This document shows positions 31,455 to 39,314 of a stretch of DNA of 42,430 bases, piece after piece. The stretch comes from Promethearchaeota archaeon. GTDB taxonomy: Archaea; Asgardarchaeota; Lokiarchaeia; Sigyniarchaeales; SOKP01. The translations under genes were made by a program, and so were the position numbers. The stretch's first letter is position 1; every line of letters starts with the position of its first letter. The DNA is taken from positions 1 to 42,430 of the forward strand of contig JAHPYZ010000040.1 in the NCBI GenBank assembly GCA_019058425.1, in the 5' to 3' direction. The notes below the pieces were generated by a model. That model saw only the letters and a list, made by a program, of their open reading frames with translations. It was not told the origin of the DNA and did no database searches.

Positions 31455-32216
31455 ATGAGTTTTGAGCCAAAAATTTTAGGATTTTTATGTAATTGGTGTT
31501 CTTATGCAGGGGCAGATCTAGCGGGAGTAAGTAGAGTGCAATACCCACCAAATATTAGAGTAATTCGTGTTATGTGTAGTGGTAGAGTTGATCCCGCATT
31601 TGTTTTTCGAGGGTTTGAAGTAGGAGCTGATGGTGTAATTGTTATGGGATGCCATATTGGAGATTGTCATTATCTGGAAGGTAATTATGAAGCAGAAAAG
31701 AAATATGCTATGCTGGAAAAATTTCTCAAGCTTATAGGAATGGATAATAGAATTCGATTAGAATGGGTTTCTGCTTCTGAAGGGACAAGATATGGTGCTG
31801 TTGTTACAGAATTTACTGAACATATTAAATCATTAGGCCCAGCACCAACAACAGGGGATAATCCAGATCAAACAATACTTACTAAATTAAAAGCAATAAC
31901 AATGGCTGCTGGTAGCGACAGAATGAGAGCATTAGTAGGGAGACAAAGGAAGATCACAGAAATTGAAAATGTTTATGGAGAAAAAACCGATATTGATACT
32001 TTTATGGAAATTTTTGATAATGCTATTGTTGAAGAGTATGAACGTGCTCAAATAATCATTGCACTTGAGCAAAAATCAAAATCAGTAAAAGATTTAGCAG
32101 TAGAATTAGATATTGACTCAAGTATTGTATTAGAACATATGACGATTTTAAAAACTCGAGGATTAGTTGATTTTGGGGAAATAATTGGAATTACCCCAAT
32201 GTTTCATAAATTGTAA
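31455..32216 (+). CDS. mvhD: MvhD/FlpD-type iron-sulfur subunit with C-terminal winged-helix extension
   Basis: Residues 1-140 are a canonical MvhD: FLCNWCSYAGADLAGVSR, PPNIRVIRVMCSGRVDP, GCHIGDCHYLEGNYEA and SASEGTRY. Such proteins carry a 2Fe-2S cluster and pass electrons between an input enzyme and HdrA. Unlike the 150-residue copy at 35263, this one continues to residue 253. Its tail ends in a helix-turn-helix/winged-helix pattern (AQIIIALEQKSKSVKDLAVE, HMTILKTRGLVDFG), normally a DNA- or protein-binding fold. The start ATG follows GGAGGT and lies 2 nt after the HdrA half. It sits exactly between the split and fused HdrA genes. The wing could be an architectural domain rather than a DNA binder. 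Confidence 0.93.
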   Translation: MSFEPKILGFLCNWCSYAGADLAGVSRVQYPPNIRVIRVMCSGRVDPAFVFRGFEVGADGVIVMGCHIGDCHYLEGNYEAEKKYAMLEKFLKLIGMDNRIRLEWVSASEGTRYGAVVTEFTEHIKSLGPAPTTGDNPDQTILTKLKAITMAAGSDRMRALVGRQRKITEIENVYGEKTDIDTFMEIFDNAIVEEYERAQIIIALEQKSKSVKDLAVELDIDSSIVLEHMTILKTRGLVDFGEIIGITPMFHKL

Positions 32217-32228
32217 GGAGGATTAAAT

Positions 32229-35200
32229 ATGGAAAAAGTAGGAGCAGTAATGGTTGTAGGCGCTGGAATTGGAGGATCTCAAGCAGCGCTAGATTTAGGA
32301 GATTCTGGCTTCAAAGTCTATTTAATTGAATCTACTACAAGTATTGGAGGAGTAATGGCACAGCTAGATAAAACATTCCCTACAAACGATTGTGCTATGT
32401 GTATTGTAAGTCCAAAGCTAGTAGAGACGGGACGTCACCAGAATATCGATTTAAGTATTAATTGTGAGATTCTAGATGTCTCGGGAGAACCTGGAAATTT
32501 TACAGTAAAAGTAAAAAAGAATTCATTATATATTAATCCGGATGTGTGCACAGGATGCGGTGTTTGTGGTCGAAACTGCCCAGTTGAGGCAATAGATATG
32601 TTCAATGAAGGTTTAGCAAAATATGCTGCAACTTCAGTGAAATATCCCCAAGCAGTTCCGCTTGTATATGCTATCAATAAAGATTATTGTATAGGTTGTG
32701 GAGTATGTGCTGGAGTTTGTAAAGCAAAAGCTGTTGAATATGATCGAGAAAACGAAATTGTTAATATCAATGTTGGTGCGATAGTATTAGCACCTGGTTT
32801 TGATGAATATATTCCTCCAGAAGTTAATAAATATGGTTATGGTAAATCTAAGAATGTTGTGTCCAGTATTGAGTTTGAACGTATATTAAGCGCTAGTGGT
32901 CCTTATGCAGGAAGAGTTTTAAGACCTTCTGATGGAGTTATTCCAGAGAAAGTTGCTTTTCTTCAATGTGTAGGATCACGAGATTATTCTGGAGAAGGTC
33001 AGCCCTATTGTTCTTCAGTATGTTGTATGTATACTGCTAAAGAGGCGGTAATTGCTCATGAACATCAACATGAAGTAAAACCTACTATATTTAGTATGGA
33101 TATTAGAGCTTATGGAAAGGATTTTGATAAATATATAATTAGGGCTCAGGAAGAATATGGTATTAGATATATTAGAAGTCGTATTTCTTCTGTAGATGAA
33201 GATCCCGAAACAAAGGATTTAATCTTAAGATATGAAACTGAAGAGGGAAAGGTTGTAGAGGAAATTTATAATATGGTCGTGTTGGGAGTTGGATTAAATC
33301 CCCCAAACGATGCTCAATATCTTGCCGATAAGTTTGGAATTAAATTAAATGAATATCATTTCGCTGAAACTGATGTTTTTAATCCAGTACAGACTACCAG
33401 ACCGGGTATTTTTGCTTGTGGCGCTTTTTCTCAACCTAAAGACATCCCTGAAACTGTCACTCAAGCAAGTGCTGCTGCTGGATGTGTAGATCAACTACTA
33501 TATTCAGAGAGAGGTACATTAATTACAGAAAAAACATTACCACCAGAAATTTTTGTTGCAGGTCAACCCCCTAGAATTGGAGTATTCATTTGTCATTGTG
33601 GAATTAATATCGGTGGATATGTAGATGTACCAGAAGTAACTCGATATGCGAGTACTCTACCAAATGTAGTTATGGCAGATAGAAATTTATATACATGTTC
33701 AGCGGATACTCAAGGGATTATAAAAGAAAAAATTGAAGAATATCATTTAAATCGTGTTATTGTAGCCTCATGTACACCAAGAACGCATGAACCACTATTC
33801 CAAGAAACAATTAGAGAGGCAGGATTAAATAGATACTTGTTCCAAATGGCTAACATTAGGGATCAGTGTTCATGGGTCCATATGAACCAACCTGAGGAAG
33901 CTACGCAAAAAGCAAAAGATCTTGTAAGAATGGCAGTAAATAAAGCTCGTAGAATTGCTCCAATAGATAGAATTAAATTAGGAGTAACAAAAAAGGCAAT
34001 GGTTATAGGCGGGGGTATTAGTGGTATGGTCGCTGCTCTAAATTTCGCAAGCCAAGAAATTGAAACTCACTTAGTTGAGAGAGAAGCAAAACTAGGAGGT
34101 TTTGCCAACCACATATATCATACGCTTGAAGGAGGAGATGTTCAAGCCTATGTCGCAGACTTAATTGATAAAGTAAAATCGAATAAATTCATTCATGTAT
34201 ATACAGAAGCAGAAATTGAAAGCATAGATGGATATATAGGTAATTTTAAAACCACATTAGCATATGGTAAAAAGAAAGATAGAGTAGAATTTGATCATGG
34301 AGTTGTTATTGTAGCTACTGGAGCAAATGAATATAAACCAAAAGAATTTCTTTATGGTCAGAATGATAGTGTAATTTCGCAATCTGAATTTGAAAAAATC
34401 TTAAATACAAATGGAGCAGTAAAAGATAAAAATACTATTGTAATGATACAATGCGTAGGTTCTAGAAACGACGATCATCCTTACTGTAGTAAAATGTGTT
34501 GCGCAGAAGCTATTAAAAACGCGTTGTTAGTTAAAGAATTAAATCCATCAAGCGAAGTAATAATTCTATTTCGGGATATAAGAACTTATGGATTTAAGGA
34601 AAAATATTATAGAAAAGCAAGGGAAGCAGGAGTTATTTTCCTTCGATACGATGAAAATAAACCTCCTGAAATTAGCACAAATGGATCTTCATTAAAAGTG
34701 GATGTTAAGACTGCAAAAACGGGTGACTTATCAATACCCACCGATTTACTAGTATTGAGTGCAGGTATTGTTGCACCTCACGAAGAAAATGAAGAACTTG
34801 CTAAAATGTTAAAAGTACCTTTAAATGATGATAATTTTTATTTAGAAGCCCACGTCAAGCTTCGTCCAGTCGATTTTGCGACTGAGGGAGTTTTCGTCGC
34901 TGGAATGGCTCATTGTCCGAAACCAATTGAGGATTCAATATCACAAGCAAATGCAGCTGTTTCGAGAGCATGTACCATCCTCTCTAAAGATGAAATTGAA
35001 GCAGAAGGTAAAACAGCTGTAATTGATATGTCCCGATGTATTGGGTGTGGTATGTGTGTAGAGAACTGTGCCTATAATGCTATAGAATTGATTCAGGATA
35101 GAAGATTTGGCCTCGTAGCGTCAATTAATCAAGCATTATGTAAGGGATGTGGAGCATGCAGTGGGAATTGTCGATGCAGTGCCATCGATATTTTAGGCTT

Positions 35201-35246
35201 TACAGCCGAACAAATTTATGAAATGATAACAGGTCGTATAGGTTAG
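32229..35246 (+). CDS. hdrA: Double HdrA: two HdrA halves fused in one 1005-residue protein
   Basis: Residues 1-440 carry an FAD fold (VGAGIGGSQAALDLGDSG), GGVMAQLDKTFPTNDC, an inserted ferredoxin (CTGCGVCGRNCP, CIGCGVCAGVC), YCSSVCCMYT and the FAD C-terminal segment (PGIFACGAFSQPKDIPE). Residues ~450-1005 carry the N-terminal HdrA domain (GVFICHCGINIGG, YTCSADTQG, ASCTPRTHEPLF), a second FAD fold (VIGGGISGMVAALNFAS, CVGSRNDDHPYCSKMCC) and a C-terminal ferredoxin (CIGCGMCVENC, CKGCGACSGNC). The protein would thus hold two FAD and at least four 4Fe-4S clusters. It is the intact counterpart of the split genes at 28540-31452. It probably forms the bifurcating core of the complex. Its start follows AAGGAGGA. 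Confidence 0.96.
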   Translation: MEKVGAVMVVGAGIGGSQAALDLGDSGFKVYLIESTTSIGGVMAQLDKTFPTNDCAMCIVSPKLVETGRHQNIDLSINCEILDVSGEPGNFTVKVKKNSLYINPDVCTGCGVCGRNCPVEAIDMFNEGLAKYAATSVKYPQAVPLVYAINKDYCIGCGVCAGVCKAKAVEYDRENEIVNINVGAIVLAPGFDEYIPPEVNKYGYGKSKNVVSSIEFERILSASGPYAGRVLRPSDGVIPEKVAFLQCVGSRDYSGEGQPYCSSVCCMYTAKEAVIAHEHQHEVKPTIFSMDIRAYGKDFDKYIIRAQEEYGIRYIRSRISSVDEDPETKDLILRYETEEGKVVEEIYNMVVLGVGLNPPNDAQYLADKFGIKLNEYHFAETDVFNPVQTTRPGIFACGAFSQPKDIPETVTQASAAAGCVDQLLYSERGTLITEKTLPPEIFVAGQPPRIGVFICHCGINIGGYVDVPEVTRYASTLPNVVMADRNLYTCSADTQGIIKEKIEEYHLNRVIVASCTPRTHEPLFQETIREAGLNRYLFQMANIRDQCSWVHMNQPEEATQKAKDLVRMAVNKARRIAPIDRIKLGVTKKAMVIGGGISGMVAALNFASQEIETHLVEREAKLGGFANHIYHTLEGGDVQAYVADLIDKVKSNKFIHVYTEAEIESIDGYIGNFKTTLAYGKKKDRVEFDHGVVIVATGANEYKPKEFLYGQNDSVISQSEFEKILNTNGAVKDKNTIVMIQCVGSRNDDHPYCSKMCCAEAIKNALLVKELNPSSEVIILFRDIRTYGFKEKYYRKAREAGVIFLRYDENKPPEISTNGSSLKVDVKTAKTGDLSIPTDLLVLSAGIVAPHEENEELAKMLKVPLNDDNFYLEAHVKLRPVDFATEGVFVAGMAHCPKPIEDSISQANAAVSRACTILSKDEIEAEGKTAVIDMSRCIGCGMCVENCAYNAIELIQDRRFGLVASINQALCKGCGACSGNCRCSAIDILGFTAEQIYEMITGRIG

Positions 35247-35262
35247 AGAGGTATTAAAGAAA

Positions 35263-35715
35263 ATGACTGAAACAGTTTTGGAAAAGAAAGTGAATGAAAA
35301 ATGGGAACCAAAGATCATAGCATTCTTATGTAACTGGTGTTCTTATGCTGGAGCTGATCTGGCGGGAGTGAGTAGAATTCAATATCCCCCAAATATAAGA
35401 ATTGTAAGAGTACCATGTTCTGGGAGGGTTAATCCTTATTTTATAATAAAGAGTTTGATCGATGGATGGGATGGAGTAGTAATTTCAGGTTGTCATCCAG
35501 GTGACTGCCATTATATTAGTGGTAACTTAGTTGCTCGACGAAGATTCGCAATATTAAAAGAACTTTTAGAATTTTTTGGAATTGAACCAGGTAGAGTTAA
35601 TTTTATGTGGGCATCAGCCGCCGAAGGAGAGCGCTTTGCTGTGCTTATTAGGAAAGCTACAAAGATAGTTAAGGAATTAGGACCGAATACGAAATTCCAA
35701 AAGGAGTGGTGTTAA
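35263..35715 (+). CDS. mvhD: MvhD-type iron-sulfur subunit, short copy
   Basis: The 150-residue protein is standard MvhD size: FLCNWCSYAGADLAGVSRIQ, PPNIRIVRVPCSGRVNP, GCHPGDCHYISGN and ASAAEGERFAVL. The conserved Cys residues that ligate the 2Fe-2S cluster are all present. It follows the fused HdrA by 16 nt and overlaps the leader of the next gene, whose Shine-Dalgarno lies inside this gene's last codons. It is the second MvhD of the operon, without the winged-helix tail. The pairing fused HdrA + short MvhD versus split HdrA + tailed MvhD suggests two parallel modules. Confidence 0.95.
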   Translation: MTETVLEKKVNEKWEPKIIAFLCNWCSYAGADLAGVSRIQYPPNIRIVRVPCSGRVNPYFIIKSLIDGWDGVVISGCHPGDCHYISGNLVARRRFAILKELLEFFGIEPGRVNFMWASAAEGERFAVLIRKATKIVKELGPNTKFQKEWC

Positions 35716-35717
35716 AA

Positions 35718-36728
35718 ATGGGAATAGAAGTAGATAATAAGAAAATTACAAATTTAATAAGAGAAAATGCTAAAAAGCTACTTAGCGAGAATGAAGTTGA
35801 TGTAATAATTGGATATTCTCAAGGTACTATACCTTTAAGTTCTACTCCAATTATTATTAGAAAAGAAGAAGACGTAGAAAAATTAATTTGGAATAATTTA
35901 TGCTATATGAATTTAGCTAGATATTTAGCCCCTTTAATGCCTCAACTTTGTGATTCAGAAGGAAAATCATTAAAAATCGGGATTGTTGCGAAGGGATGCG
36001 TTGGTAGGGCAGTAAATCTTTTAGCTGTAGAGAAGCAAGTGGATCTGGATAACATAAAGATGATAGGGTTTAATTGCAATGGAATTGTGAACAGAAGTAA
36101 AATCGATATGGAAATTGGAGAAAAAGAGATTCTTGATGTTTCTATATCTGATGATGATATTATTGTGAAGGGGAAAGACTGGGAGAAAAAATTTCCCTAT
36201 AATCAATATATTAATGAGCTATGTAAAGTATGTCAAGTAAAATCTCCTTCTGCCACTGATACAAATTGTGTGGGTGAATGTAAAGAACTTGAATCCATAC
36301 ACGACGAATATTCAGATATTGCTGATTTTGAAGCTAAGCCTGCTGCAGAAAAATGGGAATATATTAAAGATTCTTTGCAAGTATGCACTCTTTGTTACAG
36401 CTGTCGTCAAGCATGTCCGGCATGCTACTGTAATCTTTGTTTTGTTGATCAAAATATGCCGATATGGTTTGGTAAAACTACTGAGTACCAAGATATTTTT
36501 ACATTTCACTTAATTCGAGCAACACATTTAGCAGGTAGATGTGTAGCCTGTGGAGCATGCTCATCAGTATGTCCTGTCGGTATAGACTTAAATTTTATCA
36601 CTAGAAAATTAGAAAAAATCGTGAAAGATCGATTTGATTATACTTCTGGGCTCAATGCTGAAAAACTTCCTCCAATGATGGACTTTGAGATGGAGGATGC
36701 ACAGGAATTTATGTTGGAGGAAGATTAA
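35718..36728 (+). CDS. 4Fe-4S dicluster protein of the Hdr/Flx type
   Basis: The 336-residue protein has an N-terminal half (about 1-170) with no cofactor motif except KIGIVAKGCVGRAVNLL and MIGFNCNG, a pattern shared with FrhB/FdhB-like and Hdr-associated proteins. A Cys group KVCQVKS..C..EC follows, then a dicluster ferredoxin with CTLCYSCRQACPACYCNLC and CVACGACSSVCPVG. It has no membrane helix. The chosen start ATG 35718 follows AAGGAG at 11 nt; two upstream GTG codons are in frame but closer to the Shine-Dalgarno. Together with the next two genes it resembles the Flx-type (NAD(P)H-linked) input branch of Hdr complexes, probably relaying electrons from the FAD/NAD(P)H reductase to MvhD/HdrA. 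Its precise role is uncertain. Confidence 0.82.
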   Translation: MGIEVDNKKITNLIRENAKKLLSENEVDVIIGYSQGTIPLSSTPIIIRKEEDVEKLIWNNLCYMNLARYLAPLMPQLCDSEGKSLKIGIVAKGCVGRAVNLLAVEKQVDLDNIKMIGFNCNGIVNRSKIDMEIGEKEILDVSISDDDIIVKGKDWEKKFPYNQYINELCKVCQVKSPSATDTNCVGECKELESIHDEYSDIADFEAKPAAEKWEYIKDSLQVCTLCYSCRQACPACYCNLCFVDQNMPIWFGKTTEYQDIFTFHLIRATHLAGRCVACGACSSVCPVGIDLNFITRKLEKIVKDRFDYTSGLNAEKLPPMMDFEMEDAQEFMLEED

Positions 36729-36744
36729 AAAGGTGATTAAAAGA

Positions 36745-37806
36745 ATGGATCAAAAACTACTAAAAAAGGATCAAATTGGAAAATTATATGAAGAGTTTAA
36801 AGGAGAGTATAGTTTCTATGCTCCTATTAACAAAAAAGGAAATCTTGCATTTGAAAAAATTGATAATCCAGAAGATATTGTATTAGATTACCTAAATTCA
36901 AAGATACCACCAAAATCAGTTTTATTTCCCCAAGAGGAAGTATTATTTGAATACTCTTTAGACGAAAAAGATGTTGAAATTACTGATAGACAAGATTTAG
37001 AACAAAAAATTTTGATTTTTGGAATCCGACCTTGTGATGCTTATAGTTTTGAATTGATGGCAAAATTCTTTTCATTTCATGGAAACTGGGAAGATGAAAT
37101 CTATTTAAAGAAAAAAGAAAATACAACGCTTATTGGAATTGGATGTAATACTCCAAGAACTACATGTTTTTGTACATCAGTGGGCGGAAATCCATTTAAC
37201 AAGGAAAATATGGATATATTTTTAACCGATTTGGGTGAAACATATTTAGTTGAAGGAATCAGTGATAAAGGTAAAGATATAATCAAGAAATTATCATGGC
37301 TTTCTGATGCTTCTAAAGATGATGTGAAAAAAGCAGACCAATTGGCAAAAGTAGCTGAAGAATCAATCACCACAAAGATCGATGTTGATACTATTGTAAA
37401 AAATTTAGAAACAAGCTTCGAACACCCTGTATGGGATGAAATTAGTGAATCGTGTATAGGATGTGGTTCTTGTGCTTATCTATGTCCAACATGTACGTGC
37501 TTCGATGTAATAGATGAAAAAGACCAGTATAATAATACAGGACGAAGAATTAGAATCTGGGATACATGTCAATCATGTCTTTATACATTGGAAACAAGTG
37601 GTCATAATCCTCGGAATAGCAAAATCCAACGTTGTCGAAACCGAATAATGCATAAGTTTAGTTATTATCCTGCAAATTATGAGTTGTTGGGATGCGTAGG
37701 ATGCGGTAGATGCGTTTATGTATGCCCAGCAAATAATGATCTTCGAGTAATATTAGATAAAATAGAAAAAATAGAAAAAGAGGAGGATGAGAAAGTAGTT
37801 GCCTAA
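36745..37806 (+). CDS. 4Fe-4S protein of the HydB/AsrA/FlxB family
   Basis: The 353-residue protein starts at ATG 36745 behind AAAGGTG; the in-frame extension upstream overlaps the previous gene and is not credible. The N-terminal part has FGIRPCDAYSFELM and IGIGCNTPRTTCFCTSVGG, typical of the beta subunit of sulfhydrogenase and anaerobic sulfite reductase A. The C-terminus has two 4Fe-4S sites, CIGCGSCAYLCPTCTC and CVGCGRCVYVCPANND. In related enzymes this subunit bridges the FAD/NAD(P)H-binding subunit and the rest of the complex. Its last codons overlap the start of the downstream reductase by 8 nt, which implies translational coupling and a 1:1 complex. Confidence 0.88.
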   Translation: MDQKLLKKDQIGKLYEEFKGEYSFYAPINKKGNLAFEKIDNPEDIVLDYLNSKIPPKSVLFPQEEVLFEYSLDEKDVEITDRQDLEQKILIFGIRPCDAYSFELMAKFFSFHGNWEDEIYLKKKENTTLIGIGCNTPRTTCFCTSVGGNPFNKENMDIFLTDLGETYLVEGISDKGKDIIKKLSWLSDASKDDVKKADQLAKVAEESITTKIDVDTIVKNLETSFEHPVWDEISESCIGCGSCAYLCPTCTCFDVIDEKDQYNNTGRRIRIWDTCQSCLYTLETSGHNPRNSKIQRCRNRIMHKFSYYPANYELLGCVGCGRCVYVCPANNDLRVILDKIEKIEKEEDEKVVA

Positions 37807-38638
37807 TCCATATATTCCTTATCTAACAAAAGTTAAATCGATAGTTGCAGAGAATAAAGCTAATGATATAAAAACTATCGAATTGGAATTTAAAAATGAA
37901 GAGGAATACAAGAAATTTGATTATATTCCCGGTCAGTTCGCCGAGATTAGTATAATTGGTATGGGTGAATGCCCTATTGGGATTGCTTCTTCTCCAACTG
38001 AAGAGGGAACAATCAGATTTACGATTAAAAGAATGGGAACCGTTACTTCAGCTTTCCATAGTAGGGAAATTGGAGATATTGTTGGTGTTAGAGGCCCATG
38101 TGGCAATGGTTGGCCAGTTGAAGAGATGAAAGGGAAGAATATTGTGGTAATTGGTGGAGGATTTGCATTTTCCACATTACGTTCTCTTGTTATATTCTTG
38201 CTTGATGAGAAGTATAGAAAAGATTACGGAGATATAACCGTAATTTATGGTAATCGTGATCCTGGAGAAGTATTATATACAGATGTTTTAGAGGAGTGGA
38301 AAAAAAGAGATGATATCAAAGTTGTATTAACAATTGATCGCGAAGCAGAGGGTTGGACTGAAGAAGTAGGATTTGTTGCACCTATTGTGAAGAAAGTAGC
38401 TCCAAGCTCCGATAACGCTATTGCAGTCGTGTGCGGTCCACCGATAATGATTAAAACTACAATCGCCGTTATGGAAGAACTGAATTGGAGTCCAGAACAA
38501 ATCCTCAACAGTTTAGAGGCAAGAATGAAGTGTGGAATTGGTAAGTGCGGTCGATGCAATATTGGGAATAAGTTCATTTGTACTGATGGACCCGTATTTT
38601 CTCTTGCTGAACTAAAAGAATTACCAGATGAATATTAG
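37799..38638 (+). CDS. FAD/NAD(P)H-binding oxidoreductase, HydG/FlxA/AsrB family
   Basis: The 279-residue protein has a ferredoxin-reductase layout: FAD-binding barrel (YIPGQFAEISI, RMGTVTSAFH, VGVRGPCGNGWP), nucleotide-binding domain (VVIGGGFAFSTLRSL, VIYGNRDPGEVLY, VVCGPPIMIK) and a C-terminal 2Fe-2S Cys cluster, CGIGKCGRCNIGNKFIC. It should transfer hydride from NADH or NADPH to FAD and then to the HydB-like subunit, or run in reverse. The start is TTG 37799 with AGGAGG 12 nt upstream; the ATG near the Shine-Dalgarno runs straight into a stop. It is the last gene of the operon, followed by a T-rich stretch. Cofactor preference cannot be told from sequence by eye. Confidence 0.92.
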   Translation: MPNPYIPYLTKVKSIVAENKANDIKTIELEFKNEEEYKKFDYIPGQFAEISIIGMGECPIGIASSPTEEGTIRFTIKRMGTVTSAFHSREIGDIVGVRGPCGNGWPVEEMKGKNIVVIGGGFAFSTLRSLVIFLLDEKYRKDYGDITVIYGNRDPGEVLYTDVLEEWKKRDDIKVVLTIDREAEGWTEEVGFVAPIVKKVAPSSDNAIAVVCGPPIMIKTTIAVMEELNWSPEQILNSLEARMKCGIGKCGRCNIGNKFICTDGPVFSLAELKELPDEY

Positions 38639-38676
38639 GATAATCTCTTAAAAATTTCTTAAAATATAAATTACAA

Positions 38677-38699
38677 TTTTTTAGTTTTCTTCATTTTTT
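38677..38699 (+). terminator. T-rich stretch after the Hdr operon, candidate archaeal terminator
   Basis: Between 38677 and 38699 the plus strand carries two runs of six or more T residues and one run of four, starting ~40 nt after the last stop of the operon. Oligo-T tracts without a hairpin are the usual archaeal termination signal. The next genes lie on the opposite strand, so a terminator is expected here. Confidence 0.4.
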
Positions 38700-38772
38700 G
38701 CTTTATGAATTTTTAAATAAAGAGAAATTTAAAAGAAATAAATCTCAAAATAATTTTTCAATTTCTATGATT

Positions 38773-39285
38773 TTACTCAATTCCTATAATACCACCGATT
38801 ATACCTAAAATGCCTCCACCAAGTAAAAGATAAGTCCCAAGAGATACTTCCATAGTCCCGAGTGATCCAGCAGTAAGATGGAAAGGCATAATTCCTACGG
38901 ATTCAGTCCAAAAGAAAGATACAATATTAGTCAAAGGATCGGGAAATAGGATATCGTAAAAATCAGAGATAAATATTAGACTAATAAATATAGGCAATAT
39001 TGAACCTACGATCGCTGCTACACGGCTTTTTATTCCAGCTATTTGTATTAAACCCGAAACTAGAAACAAGAATAATACCACAACAAGAATGTATACCACG
39101 ATGTTTTGGCCTCCAAACAATACAGCGTATGAGGAGGTATCCCCAAATATATTATCCAGATTCAATATAAATCCAATTCCAAAGAAAGCAAAGCCTGTTA
39201 GCGGTTCATATCCAAAAGCCAATATAAATGTTGATACTAATGTTAAAATTCCGCTTATAATACAAAAAACTTTACCATTACCCAT
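38773..39285 (-). CDS. Membrane protein with four to five helices, unknown function
   Basis: The 170-residue protein has hydrophobic segments at about 7-26, 28-43, 62-80, 86-106 and a Gly/Ile-rich final helix at ~150-169 (LLLGGGILGIIGGIIG). No catalytic, metal or transport motif is recognised. It starts with ATG 39285, 29 nt after the end of the MFS transporter gene on the same strand, so the two are probably co-transcribed. It could be an accessory membrane protein of the transporter, but nothing in the sequence proves that. Confidence 0.7.
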   Translation of the reverse strand: MGNGKVFCIISGILTLVSTFILAFGYEPLTGFAFFGIGFILNLDNIFGDTSSYAVLFGGQNIVVYILVVVLFLFLVSGLIQIAGIKSRVAAIVGSILPIFISLIFISDFYDILFPDPLTNIVSFFWTESVGIMPFHLTAGSLGTMEVSLGTYLLLGGGILGIIGGIIGIE

Positions 39286-39314
39286 AAATGCACACTTTTT
39301 TATTTTTTATAGTT

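Noticed and set aside
25991..38638. Hydrogenase in the Hdr operon
   Set aside because: No NiFe large-subunit CxxC pairs and no FeFe H-cluster motifs were found. The FrhB- and HydB/HydG-like proteins are electron-transfer partners only.
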